Source: Bacteroidaceae bacterium
GTDB taxonomy: Bacteria > Bacteroidota > Bacteroidia > Bacteroidales > Bacteroidaceae
NCBI GenBank assembly: GCA_024699495.1
Contig: JAILPK010000066.1
Coordinates: forward strand, 1 to 64,000
DNA length: 64,000 nt
Reading direction: 5' to 3'
Shown: one piece after another, positions 7,410 through 17,400 of the stretch
How the letters are laid out: each line of letters begins with the position of its first letter
Position numbering within the stretch: position 1 is the stretch's first letter
Position numbers and translations under genes: made by a program
Notes under the pieces: model-generated
Databases searched by the model: none
What the model saw: only the letters and a program-made list of their open reading frames with translations
Told to the model about the DNA's origin: nothing

Positions 7410-7570
7410 TAGTAGGGATAGTGGGGCTAACAATTCCAGAAGCGCCAGAGGGGCTGCCCCAGACGACTTAGACGCCTCATTGGCCATAGACGCCTCATTG
7501 GCCATAGACGCCTCATTGGCCATAGAAGCATTATTGGCCCAAGTAGTCTCAGAAGCTAACGGCTAATAGC
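7410..7570 (-). repeat. Dispersed element, copy 1 (inverted relative to copy 2)
   Basis: The minus strand reads GCTATTAGCCGTTAGC, then a GGCCAATGAGGCGTCTAT 18-mer repeated three times, then GTCGTCTGGGGC, GCCCCTCTGGCGCTTCTGGA and a TAGCCCCACTATCCCTACTA end. The plus strand at 23718-23850 has the same blocks in the same order. The homology is clear, although internal spacers and tandem units differ. Confidence 0.8.
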
Positions 7571-7586
7571 CAGAAGCGCTAAAAAG

Positions 7587-7652
7587 CGCGAACTTGTAAT
7601 CAGGCCTGCCAGAAACTTGTTGTTCCGACATAAACCTGATTACTCGTTCGCG
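7587..7652 (-). terminator. Large hairpin downstream of the alginate-lyase-fold gene
   Basis: CGCGAAC (7587-7593) plus GTAATCAGG (7596-7604) pairs with CCTGATTAC (7635-7643) plus GTTCGCG (7646-7652). That makes a 16-bp stem with one 2x2 internal loop and a 30-base end loop. On the minus strand it is followed by CTTTTTAG, as expected for the terminator of the gene ending at 7717. Confidence 0.6.
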
Positions 7653-7716
7653 TTGCTATCCTGCGGGAACTTATGAAACTCTGTTTAGTTGCCCGCCGGG
7701 TGTTTTTCTGTTAGTG

Positions 7717-10700
7717 TTATTTCAGCACTACCTTCTTCCCGCCAATGATATAAATACCCTTGTGCATGGATGGGGCGGAGACGCGTCGGCCAAAGAGGTC
7801 ATAGCATCTGCTGTCTGCTGATTTGCTTCCGCTGACATCGCCGATTCCGTCGGGCACCTTGCCGTTGTAGGTTAGGCTGAAGTTGTCGAAGACAAGCCAT
7901 GTGGTGTCGTTGGACGGCTCCTTAAGTCCGAAGGTCAGTTTGCCGTCGGCGCCAACGATAATATCGACACTGAGACGGCCGTAGCTGGCGTTTGCTGCCA
8001 TCTTGTTGCGCTGGGTGTCGAAGTCAGAACCGGCGCAGCTCTGCTTTACGATAGCCGTTTGTATGGATTCTCCGGATTGGGCAAACAGATAGCCTGTGTT
8101 CTCGCCTTCGCCGTTGACCAGCTGACAGCTTACAGAATATATTCCGGCAGGCATTCCGGTGAGAGTCTGTTCCATGGTGAAATCAGTGCTGTGCCATGTC
8201 TCTGTCGCCCCATTGAAACGTTGGTTTCCGAATGTGCCAGCTACAGTCCAGCCGGGCCACCCGTTGCCTTCGAAATCGGGGCAGGCAATCAGCGGGGTGA
8301 TGTCAGCCGTTTCCTCTTCTCCTGCGTTGAATGTCTCACAGACATAGTCTGCATTGAAACGCTCGCGTGGAATAGCAAAAAGATGGAAGTGGCCAATCTC
8401 GTCGCCCGTCTTATTGCAAGCCAGCTCGGCGCCGTCGGCATAGCCGTTATCCATAGTCCATAGTCCAAGCCAGTTGCCCGGATAGGTGCCGTTTTCTATA
8501 GTCCAAGCGCCTCCGGCCGGTTTCATCAGGAGTTGCGCCCAAGAAATAGCGTATGGCTGGTCGTGTGTGCGTAAATTCCATGCGGCATTCATTTCTGTCT
8601 GCAGCAGCAGCCCGTCATATTCAATGTTTCGCAGGCAATAGCCCCCGTCGAGAGCCTCAATGGTAAAGACCGTTGAGAGGTCAGCCAGCGGGCTTACGGC
8701 CTGCTCGTAGAACAGAGCTTTGTTCCCGTTCTCCTTGCCGTTGGCGAGATGCAGCATCAGGTCGGCCTCGTCTGCACAGATTACGAAGTAGGATTTTCCT
8801 AATGCTTCATCCAACTGCTCAGCAGAAGTGATATGAGTGTAGCCGTTAGCTTGTGTCAGCAGGTCGGTGTAATAGCTGAACTGAGCATCTTTAAGCGAGA
8901 TAGAGTAAGTGTAGGTCTCGCCGAGATATGTTGCCGTGGCAGTCACCGCCTCTTGTATTGATTCCAGATTGAGACGTGTGCCATGGGAACCGTCGCTCCA
9001 GGTTATAGCCTGCGGGTCTGTGCCGCCCGGGACCTCCAGTTCCAGTGTCACGGTTGCACCGGGGAATACGGTTGCTTCGTCAGCCTGCGTGTCGCCGCCA
9101 TCAACAATGATATGCTGACGCGCCGGAATCACGTTGATGCGGAAATGGGCTTCGCTCACGGCCCCGCTCTGATTTGCAAACTGGCATGTATATGTGCGAG
9201 TCTGTGTGATGCTGTTCAGAGTGATGATAGTGCCATTTGAGCCGTTGTCCCACAGATAGTCATCTGTCCATCCAGTGGCAGCTTCGGCATAGAGAATGAC
9301 GCCAGTGCCGCTGAGCACCGTCTTTTCCGTTATTTGTTCAATCTCACCATTTACGGTGATTTCCTGACGCATCGGGTCGGCTTGTGCATCTCCAGCCACC
9401 GCAATGGCGAAGGCAGCGGTGCTCTGAGCGCCGTTGGCTGCGGTATAAGTGACACGGTAAATATAGCTGTGATCAGCCTTCACAGTAATCTGGCGGGAGG
9501 TCTCGCCAGTGTTCCACTGCCATTCCCCGGTGTCTGTAGCGCCCTCGGGCAACTGCGGGATGAGGGTGATATCAGCGCCATCGGCTGGGATGGCATTTGT
9601 GGGGCCGCGATGGTATTTGTATTTCAGTCCGCCGAGATTGGTCTGGTTTTTGAATGTCTCTCCCTTATAGATGATGTCTCCGCCCAGAGGGGTGATGGCA
9701 TCGGCTTTGTCGATGAGCGGGCGATAGTTGGTAAGCGAAGAGAAACCGAGGTGGTCAAAACCGCCAGAGTTGAGGTTGTAGTTGCCGCCGCCGCCGTCGG
9801 GACAGAGGGCTTCGGCAGCCTTGTCGGCATACTGCAGTTTCACACCGCGCAGTCCTTCGTAGTAACCGCGTATGCGGTCCCAGTTGGGGCGGCGCTCGCC
9901 TGTGCCGCGTGAGTCGGCGCATGGCTGTTGCCAACTGGCGCCACGCGGGCCGGCGCAGTCAGCATACTCGTATATAATCCACGGCAGGTCCGTAGGTGCC
10001 ACACCGGCGAAGTTCTGCGCACAGACATATTCGCAGCCGGCGGCGATGCGGTCGTTCATATAAGCATAGAGGTCATCGCCCTGGTTAAAGCCTATCTGAC
10101 ACACGTCGAGCGCGCAGCAGAGCGCCATTACAGCATGTCCCTGGTCACGTCCGCTCTCCTGCATCTGTCCAAGATAACCGAAGGGCCCGCGCTCGTCGGG
10201 GAGAACCACTGGCACAAGGTTTCCGATGAACTCGTTGCAGCCGTCATTGAATATCATAGAGAGTTGGGAGCGGTCCTCCTGGAATGTGCCCTGATGGTCG
10301 TATTTGTAGAAGCTGACGCCCTGGTTGTACATGTGAACATCATCGCACAGAATGCCGATTGACATAACGCACAGCACGTTGCACAGTCCCCAGTTGGACC
10401 AGTAGTGGCCGGGGCGCTCGCCACGGTCGGGGTGGCGGAAATTCATCCATGTGTCGTGACGTCTGCGCAGGAAATCAATAGCGGGATTATACCACACTTT
10501 TACCATCCACTGCTTAAAGCGCTCGAAATCCTCGCGGCTCCAGCCTTCGTAGTCGCGCACCAGCTCTGCAGCATTGGCAAAGCCATAGCCGTAGAGTCCG
10601 GCAGCCAGAGAGATATTGGTATTTCCCGTCACAGCCTCGGTAATATCGCACCAAGACATGAGGATTCGCACGGCAGCGTCGGCATGTGCCTTGTCGCCGC

Positions 10701-11994
10701 CAATCTTCCATCTCAGGGCATTCTGGTATGCAGCTGCTGCGCCGCGGGCTGCATTCATATAGTTGTCGCCGGTCAGACCACGCTGTACATAAGTCGTTGG
10801 CCAGGTGCTGACGCCGGCTTGAGCATATTGATTGGCGCAGAGGATATCCCACGCGCGAACCATATATTCATTCTTATCTTCAAAAATCAGTTTTTTGGCT
10901 CGGTCGATGTCGGCCTGAGTCACCAACGCACCGGGATGCACGAAGCCCTGCTGCCCGGCTATATAATTCATGGGCTGCTTGGCGACATAGCCTTTGGTAT
11001 TTTTGGCGTTGACCAGCAGATTCTGCAGCGAGGCCACATACTGATCAATTAATACCTGAGAGGCGCGCCCGGCGTTGATTTCAGCCTGTGCGGCTGCCAT
11101 CTCTTCGCGCAGCTCTGCTATGGAATTTGGGGCATAGCCCTCCGTGGCGGAGTCAATGAAATCCTTACAGTCCTGCAATTTCGTCACCAGACTTGTAAAG
11201 TCACCCGGAGTTCCGTAGAGATAGGCCTCATTCAGAGCTGCTGTTTGAGAAGACAAGGCATAGATGTCGTTATCAGTTACGGCGGCATTATACAGACGGA
11301 AGTCGGAAACGAGAGTCCTCTTCAGATAATTGTCATCGCTGAACGGAGCACGCCCGATCCAGCAGTTGGCCGGGTTGGCGGTGAATGTGTTTTTCAGCAC
11401 GGGCATATCGCTGGCCTGCTGCACACGCTTTCCATCAACGAACAGCTCGCCTTTGCTTCCCGTCTGACGATAGAGGACGTGAACCCAGCGCCCCTTGGCA
11501 GACTCTGTACCGACCTCCATTCCGACCTCGCTGCCCCAGCCGGCAGATGACGTGGCCATACGCTGAGCATTGAGGCGATAGGCAGAGTAGGCTGAAGAAG
11601 TCTCCGAGTTGGCAACCAGTTGGGAGAAAGACCAAAGGAAATAGCCGTTGCCGGAGAGAGAGGCGTCACGTGCCACGCAATAATAAGCCGAAATGGTGAA
11701 GTCTTCCAGTTGACGCACCAGTCTGCCGGCGTAAGAACTCATATTCAAATAGCCGGTGGCGTCGCCTAAATCCAGCACGTGGAACGGCCCCATCTCAATT
11801 ACCGAGGCAGCACCCATAGTCTTGGCAGCGATGCCAGAGATGCTGTCAGTAACCTTGGTCCCAACGACATTCTCAAAATTAAACTGCATGATAAGATTCT
11901 CAGTCAGCGGAGATTCAGCCTGCGCTGAGACATTCTCCTGGACTCCCGCAAACATCAGAGTGAGGAGCGAAATTAGCCAAGTCTTAACTCTCAT
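7717..11994 (-). CDS. Exported LamG / alginate-lyase-fold protein with C-terminal tail
   Basis: A 1425-residue exported multidomain protein: signal peptide (1-24), a LamG-like jelly roll (about 30-240), a helical linker, then an (alpha/alpha) toroid of the alginate lyase superfamily (about 345-730) containing WMNFRHPDRGERPGHYWSNW. Beta-sandwich or Ig-like repeats follow (about 760-1020), then a ricin-like stretch, a galactose-binding-like module (about 1225-1385) and the tail YDLFGRRV...GIYIIGGKKVVLK. Toroid lyases of this type cleave uronate polysaccharides by beta-elimination. Its neighbours suggest a pectic or related substrate, but that is inference. The tail resembles those of four nearby proteins and probably directs type IX export or surface attachment. 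The gene is leftward and divergent from the sensor gene at 12234. Confidence 0.75.
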   Translation of the reverse strand: MRVKTWLISLLTLMFAGVQENVSAQAESPLTENLIMQFNFENVVGTKVTDSISGIAAKTMGAASVIEMGPFHVLDLGDATGYLNMSSYAGRLVRQLEDFTISAYYCVARDASLSGNGYFLWSFSQLVANSETSSAYSAYRLNAQRMATSSAGWGSEVGMEVGTESAKGRWVHVLYRQTGSKGELFVDGKRVQQASDMPVLKNTFTANPANCWIGRAPFSDDNYLKRTLVSDFRLYNAAVTDNDIYALSSQTAALNEAYLYGTPGDFTSLVTKLQDCKDFIDSATEGYAPNSIAELREEMAAAQAEINAGRASQVLIDQYVASLQNLLVNAKNTKGYVAKQPMNYIAGQQGFVHPGALVTQADIDRAKKLIFEDKNEYMVRAWDILCANQYAQAGVSTWPTTYVQRGLTGDNYMNAARGAAAAYQNALRWKIGGDKAHADAAVRILMSWCDITEAVTGNTNISLAAGLYGYGFANAAELVRDYEGWSREDFERFKQWMVKVWYNPAIDFLRRRHDTWMNFRHPDRGERPGHYWSNWGLCNVLCVMSIGILCDDVHMYNQGVSFYKYDHQGTFQEDRSQLSMIFNDGCNEFIGNLVPVVLPDERGPFGYLGQMQESGRDQGHAVMALCCALDVCQIGFNQGDDLYAYMNDRIAAGCEYVCAQNFAGVAPTDLPWIIYEYADCAGPRGASWQQPCADSRGTGERRPNWDRIRGYYEGLRGVKLQYADKAAEALCPDGGGGNYNLNSGGFDHLGFSSLTNYRPLIDKADAITPLGGDIIYKGETFKNQTNLGGLKYKYHRGPTNAIPADGADITLIPQLPEGATDTGEWQWNTGETSRQITVKADHSYIYRVTYTAANGAQSTAAFAIAVAGDAQADPMRQEITVNGEIEQITEKTVLSGTGVILYAEAATGWTDDYLWDNGSNGTIITLNSITQTRTYTCQFANQSGAVSEAHFRINVIPARQHIIVDGGDTQADEATVFPGATVTLELEVPGGTDPQAITWSDGSHGTRLNLESIQEAVTATATYLGETYTYSISLKDAQFSYYTDLLTQANGYTHITSAEQLDEALGKSYFVICADEADLMLHLANGKENGNKALFYEQAVSPLADLSTVFTIEALDGGYCLRNIEYDGLLLQTEMNAAWNLRTHDQPYAISWAQLLMKPAGGAWTIENGTYPGNWLGLWTMDNGYADGAELACNKTGDEIGHFHLFAIPRERFNADYVCETFNAGEEETADITPLIACPDFEGNGWPGWTVAGTFGNQRFNGATETWHSTDFTMEQTLTGMPAGIYSVSCQLVNGEGENTGYLFAQSGESIQTAIVKQSCAGSDFDTQRNKMAANASYGRLSVDIIVGADGKLTFGLKEPSNDTTWLVFDNFSLTYNGKVPDGIGDVSGSKSADSRCYDLFGRRVSAPSMHKGIYIIGGKKVVLK

Positions 11995-12032
11995 TTTCTC
12001 GATTATTTTTATGTTTCACATGAATTTCATCG

Positions 12033-12040
12033 CAAATATA
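12033..12040 (-). promoter_or_regulatory. -7 box of the alginate-lyase-fold gene
   Basis: The minus strand reads TATATTTG, about 40 bases before the start codon at 11994. It shares the 12.0-12.2 kb gap with the rightward promoter of the sensor regulator, so the pair is divergent. Confidence 0.45.
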
Positions 12041-12199
12041 TCTTATTATTGAAAAAAAACTATGTTCGTGTTGTCTTATTTTATCAGTTCGTAACGTATA
12101 ACGGCCAAAATAGACATTTCGAACAGTGTTTTTAGATAAAACAAACTATTAAACACAAATTTTTTTGGGTAAAATGACCCTTAAAAAACTATTTTTATT

Positions 12200-12207
12200 T
12201 ATCTTTG
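12200..12207 (+). promoter_or_regulatory. -7 box that decides the sensor start codon
   Basis: TATCTTTG lies 27 bases before the ATG at 12234. An ATG at 12165 in the same frame lies upstream of this box, so it should not be in the transcript. The box therefore supports the downstream start, which also places the signal peptide at the N-terminus. Confidence 0.5.
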
Positions 12208-12233
12208 TACAAAAATTCCATAAACTTCAGGCT

Positions 12234-14351
12234 ATGACAGGCAGACAGATTGCTTTCTTGTGGGCTTTTTTTCTCATCACCATCGGAGTATGCGGACAAC
12301 GCCATTGGACGGTAACTGACGGATTGCCAACAGGTGAGATCCGTCAGATTATAGAATTGCCAAACGGACAGATGCTGGTGAATTGCGAGGGTCTATTCTG
12401 CCTGTCCAACGGCCAGTCGTTTGACGCTTTCACATGCGAGCGGAACTGTGCCTATCCTCTTCCTCAATATAGTAACATCTACGGCCAGATGTGGCAGGGA
12501 GACTCGCTTCTGTGGCTCCGTGACTTGTATCATATTTATCTTTTTGATGCCCGAAGACATCAGTTTCGCTCAGATATCAACGAACATATCAGTCAGTCTC
12601 TCATCAGCAAACTCGTCTCTTCAGAATCGGATACTCCTGTCCCGACGCCTGCCCAGAGGCTTATCATCGACTCTCTTCGAGTTCTTGACTTAACCGTTGC
12701 CACTACCGATCGCCAGGGGGGACTATGGATAGGAACCTTGAACAGCGGCATAATATATCAGCCGCCATTCCGCCAAAAACCAGATATCCACACGGGAAAC
12801 GACACTCTGATCGGTCTGGCGCGCGGAGCAACCGGAAGGCATGGCCTGACTACCTTCGTGCTACCGCTGCCCGACGGCCGCCAGTTGCGTTGTGACTCGT
12901 TGTGCAAACTGAGTTACTCCCTGCCGGATAAAAGCGAGACTCGTTCGCTGACAGACCTCTTGCCCGCGCTGAGCGCCCATCGCTTTATGGTCGGAGCCTG
13001 CCTTCTGGATACCCGGTGGGTGGCGGTTTATACGCAGAACGGCATTTTCTGTCTGGATACAAAAGCAGACACTCTTGCAGATTTTCCCCACGTGGCAGAG
13101 ATTGAGCGCTATAGCAATAAATACAACTGCATGCTCAGGGACAGCCTCGGAGATTTGTGGGTCGGCACCCAAAACGGGCTGTTTCATCTTCGATATTCCA
13201 ACCGCGGAGATTACGCGTGCCAGAGGGTCGAGGGGCTTTCAAACAACTGTATCCGCAGTCTGGTTTTTGACTCCGGCGGACAATTGTGGGTCGGAACATC
13301 ATACGGCGTTTCGCGCGTCACTCCCGAAATCATGAATTTCGGCGTTGATGACGGCTTCCCAGCCATCGCCATGATGGACCGTGCTGCACTCCTGCTCCCT
13401 GATGGCCGCCTGGCCTTTGCCGCCGGAGGCGGGTTGGCTTTCTCATTCCGGCCAGAGGAACTCGTTGGCAGCGAGCAGCCGGCAGCGACGGTCATCACCA
13501 GCGTCACAGTCAACGGCAAGCAGTTGCAGTTACGCTCTCTGCCGCAGTCTCTCAGCTACGCTCAGAATTATCTTACGTTCCAGTTCTCAACTCTGAATTA
13601 TGCCACTCCGTCGCATGACAGATATCGCTATCGCATGCGTGGGTTGGAGGAAGAGTGGAATATATGCAATGCGGGCCTTGGGCAGGTGTCTGCCAGCTAT
13701 CGGGCTCTGTCGCCGGGAGACTATGTCTTCGAGGTTCAGGCCACCTCCGGCTCTGTAGTCTGGGGGCCTCTAACCGAACTGCCGTTTGTGATTACCCCGC
13801 CATGGTGGCTTGCCTGGTGGGCAAAACTGATTTATGCCCTGATAGGGCTAGCTCTTCTTTTGGGCTTGACCAATTTATATCTGAAAAGACGTAAGGCTAA
13901 GATGGAGAAGGAGAATGAGCAGCTTGTCAACCGCCTTTTCGAGTTGCGCGAAGAGGCACGCCATCAGTTTGCCGAATCGGTGAATATCTCCCCGAATAAG
14001 ATTTCCATCAACGCCGAGGAAGAGAAGATGGTGGAGCAGATGTTGCAGGCAATCAAAGAGCATATAGCCGATGAGGCATACAACGCCGACCTCTTGGCGC
14101 GTGATATGGCCATGAGCAGGGCTTCGCTCTACAAAAAACTCCAGACGATGCTCGGCATCACGCCTACGGACTTCATCCGCAATGTGCGCCTCAAACGAGC
14201 TGCCCAACTGCTTGCGGAAACCCATCTGAACATCAATGAGATAGCCGCCCAGGTCGGGTTTGCCACTCCGCGCAACTTCTCATCTCAATTCAAGAAGATG
14301 TTTGGCCTCACACCATCGGAATACAGAGATCCGCAGACAAGGCCCAGTTAG
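12234..14351 (+). CDS. Membrane-spanning one-component sensor with AraC DNA-binding domain
   Basis: A 705-residue regulator. After a signal peptide (MTGRQIAFLWAFFLITIGV) come repeated beta-propeller blades of the two-component-regulator propeller type (GGLWIGTLNSGI, GDLWVGTQNGLF, GQLWVGTSYGV), a Y_Y_Y domain (YRYRMRGLEEEW...LSPGDYVFEVQAT) and one membrane helix (WAKLIYALIGLALLLGLTNLYL). A coiled linker and an AraC/HTH_18 domain (SRASLYKKLQTMLGITPTDFIRNVRLKRAAQLL) finish the chain. The architecture is that of a hybrid two-component system with the histidine kinase and receiver missing, so periplasmic ligand binding must reach DNA directly. It lies beside and divergent from the lyase gene, so that gene cluster is the likely target. 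Confidence 0.85.
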   Translation: MTGRQIAFLWAFFLITIGVCGQRHWTVTDGLPTGEIRQIIELPNGQMLVNCEGLFCLSNGQSFDAFTCERNCAYPLPQYSNIYGQMWQGDSLLWLRDLYHIYLFDARRHQFRSDINEHISQSLISKLVSSESDTPVPTPAQRLIIDSLRVLDLTVATTDRQGGLWIGTLNSGIIYQPPFRQKPDIHTGNDTLIGLARGATGRHGLTTFVLPLPDGRQLRCDSLCKLSYSLPDKSETRSLTDLLPALSAHRFMVGACLLDTRWVAVYTQNGIFCLDTKADTLADFPHVAEIERYSNKYNCMLRDSLGDLWVGTQNGLFHLRYSNRGDYACQRVEGLSNNCIRSLVFDSGGQLWVGTSYGVSRVTPEIMNFGVDDGFPAIAMMDRAALLLPDGRLAFAAGGGLAFSFRPEELVGSEQPAATVITSVTVNGKQLQLRSLPQSLSYAQNYLTFQFSTLNYATPSHDRYRYRMRGLEEEWNICNAGLGQVSASYRALSPGDYVFEVQATSGSVVWGPLTELPFVITPPWWLAWWAKLIYALIGLALLLGLTNLYLKRRKAKMEKENEQLVNRLFELREEARHQFAESVNISPNKISINAEEEKMVEQMLQAIKEHIADEAYNADLLARDMAMSRASLYKKLQTMLGITPTDFIRNVRLKRAAQLLAETHLNINEIAAQVGFATPRNFSSQFKKMFGLTPSEYRDPQTRPS

Positions 14352-14356
14352 GCGGA

Positions 14357-14412
14357 CTCAAATTTGAGCCCTTGTAGTTACAGAGCGCAAATTTGCGCCC
14401 AGTGATTTTTTC
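14357..14412. terminator. Twin palindromes between convergent genes
   Basis: CTCAAATTTGAG (14357-14368) and GCGCAAATTTGCGC (14385-14398) are perfect palindromes sharing the core CAAATTTG, spaced 28 bases apart, and the second is followed on the plus strand by a run of T. They sit between the sensor gene and the convergent CotH-like gene and probably terminate the sensor transcript. Confidence 0.5.
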
Positions 14413-14437
14413 CAAGCCCCAACGGGTTGCTCAGCAC

Positions 14438-17400
14438 CTATTTTTTCAGCAGTATTCTTCCGCCTGTGATAACCAGTCCGCGTTTGGGCTCATAAATTTT
14501 CCGACCCTTCAGGTCATAGCTGGTCTGTGGGCTGAAGCCTCCATCTGCGATTCCCCGGATATTGTCAGCCTCCTGCGGTTTCAGCATCCAGTTTGATGCG
14601 ATATTGTTGGCTTTGAGAATATCCTTCAGCATGATTGAGTTCCCGCCGCCATCTCCTGTTTTGGGCCATGGAGATGCCGCGAGATACCGCACCTGATCCA
14701 CAATGATGCCCGACGGCGACGTTAGTTCAACCGCCTCTCCCTCGTTGGCCAGTTTGCCGCTTTCCCACTGTATCTGTGACAGGTCGCTTTGGATAGCGCC
14801 GGCTTCTTTTACTATTAACATTGATTCTCCTGCCGGGAGTGTGGAGCCTTCAGGAAAGGTGAAGGTGAAGCCTCGCGTAAATGAATATCCGGACAGGTCC
14901 ATGTCGGCAGTTCCTGCATTAGTAATCGCAATATATTCAGTCTCACCCTTTGTCTCATCGGGATCATAACAAATTTCGGTTATCACGGGCTGGGTTTCGG
15001 GCCGCTGTGGCATATATTGGCAGCCGCGGTCAGCCAGCAGCGGAGATAGTGAGGTGAGGTCGTAATTTGTCGGAGCGGTGAAAGCGGGGTCGCCAAGGAT
15101 GTTGTCGGAGCCATAGGGCAGGGGAGAACTGTCGGAGAGGGAGCGTGTGATGATGACGGTGGATTTGTCGTCGCACTCCACATCGCCCACATAGCTGTTG
15201 GCAAAGACGCTGGAGCTCACCACGACATTACCCCCTGCGCGACCCAGCACCTTCTCATAGGAGGAGATGGGCGTCTGCACGGCATAGAAGGTGCAGCGGT
15301 CCACCTCGGCACGGCAGGAGTCCTTGACGCCCAAGCCGAGGCAAGTCTGGATGAACGTGCTGTTGGTGACCTTAACAGACGAGCGTTGTCCCACGGAGAC
15401 GCCCTTGTCTGTGATGTCGTAGATGAGGACGCTGTCGATGCTCACGCCCAGCGCCTGTTCGCCTATGTCGATGGCATCGCTGTTGTTGCCCAGGAAGTCG
15501 TGGATGACGGAACGACGGATGATGCCGCCCTCGACGCCGTCGTAGTCGATGGCATCGGTGTCCACCTTGTCGTTGCCGATGAATTCGCAGTCGGCGATGT
15601 AGCCCTTGCCATATTTCACATTGATAAGGTCGCCCGTAATCTTGGCGTGCAGCACGCTGTTGGTGAGGCGCACGTCGCTATAGCGGCAGGCGATGGGGTT
15701 GGCATCTGTGTCGGTGATGCGCAGGTGGTCGAGGCGCAGGGTGGTGGCGAAGCCCGAGAGCACGGCCACACAATTGTATTCGGCAGGTCCGCGGGAGCCG
15801 TCGCGCAGCTCAGCATAGCTGATGGAGGAGACCCTGTCTGCAGTGTTGATGAAACTGATGGCGCCCCAGCTCTCGCCCTCGTCGTAGATGGGATTGAGCC
15901 GGAACATGATGCTGTCCTCAGCCGTTCCTTGGGCCGTTATGGCGCCATGCACAATCATATTGGTCTTGGGTGAGAAGAGGAGCGTCACGCCCGGCTCTAT
16001 GGTCAGACGGGCCTCGGGAGCCACCACGACATCGTGTGCCACGAGGTAGGGCGACTGGCTCTTGTAGAGCGTCATGTCACTGTGGATGGAGTCGGGCAGG
16101 ACATTCTGTCCGTCGCTCTCATAGAGGGCTATGATGCCTGTGTCACCCGTGAGCTGCATGTTCAGTGTGGGGGCGGTTCCCAACAGCGGCGCATTGGCCT
16201 CGAGGGTCTCAGCCTGCAGCTGGAGGTCGAAGGCGAGGTCGGTGCTTGTGGAGGACGTCTGGTGGACCTCCACGGCGATGATATTGTCGCCTGCCACGAG
16301 GCTCTCGGTGGGGATATCGTAGGCGAGATAGTTGTAGCCCGCGTAGTCATCCATGTAAGTAAGCGTCTTGGTCTTGTAGTTCACGCCCTCCAATGGGAGA
16401 TTGGAGTTGATGACCCGTTTGCCATTGATGTAAACGACTGCACCATCCTCGCGACAAAGTTGGATTTTCAGACGTCGGATGGCCGCGGGGTCGCTGACGT
16501 TGAAATGGCGACGGAAGTAGGTGGTGTAGGGTTTCGAACTCCTGGAGCCCGACGGCAGGGTGGTCTGGATGTTCTTGCAAACATAACCCAAGGGAGCAAC
16601 CCCACTCGCCCATGCGGCATCGTCGAAGTCGGCCTGGCGCCACGCCTCACCCTGGTTGCTGCCATCGTCGAGATAGCGCCATTCGCTGCCTCGGGGGATG
16701 AGGTCCGTGAGAGTGGTCTCGCGCCAGCCGCAGAAGGTGTAGCCTGCACGCTCGGCGGCCGTGAGGGTGATGTCCATCTGCTTAGGATAGAGACCGTTCC
16801 AGTGGGTGCGTGGGAGTTGGTGGCCGTTGAACGAGAAAGTGCAGGCCTCGGCGGGCTGTGCCGACAGCGAGAGCAGGGCGGGCTTCTGGGAGCCGTAGGT
16901 GCTGAGGTCGTCGAGGAGGATGGTGACACGTCCGCGGGCGAAGTCGCGCAGTTCCTCCACCTCGTTGCGCCAGTAGGCCACCGAAGGCAGTGCGTCGCCG
17001 TAGTCGGAGGTGGTGCCCTGCCAGCGCTCCACATGCTGCGCGATGAGGGGCTCGATGTCGGCCTGGTGGGCATCAATCTGTCGGCATACCTCGTCGGCAT
17101 TGAAGGTGGTGAAGAGCTGGTCAGCCATACGCTTACAGAAATACGCCTTGTAGCCATCGTTTTTGAGCATCTGACTCAGCGGCCAGAAGCTCTGCTTGAC
17201 CACATAATTGATATTGCTGTCGTCGAACTTGAAGAAGCCGCGGTCGCAGTCCATAAGAATCCATCGCCACTTGCCGCCCTCGATGGTTTTCCACGTCATC
17301 GTGTTGTGGCTGAGCGAGGTGTTGGCGCTATAGGACTGCGTTATGATATAGTCGGTGAAGTTCTCGAGGTCGATTTCCTCGGTCAGAGCTTCGAAATTGG

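Noticed and set aside
7287-7523. Frame with MANEAS repeats
   Set aside because: Produced by the 18-base and heptamer arrays; no RBS and no family.
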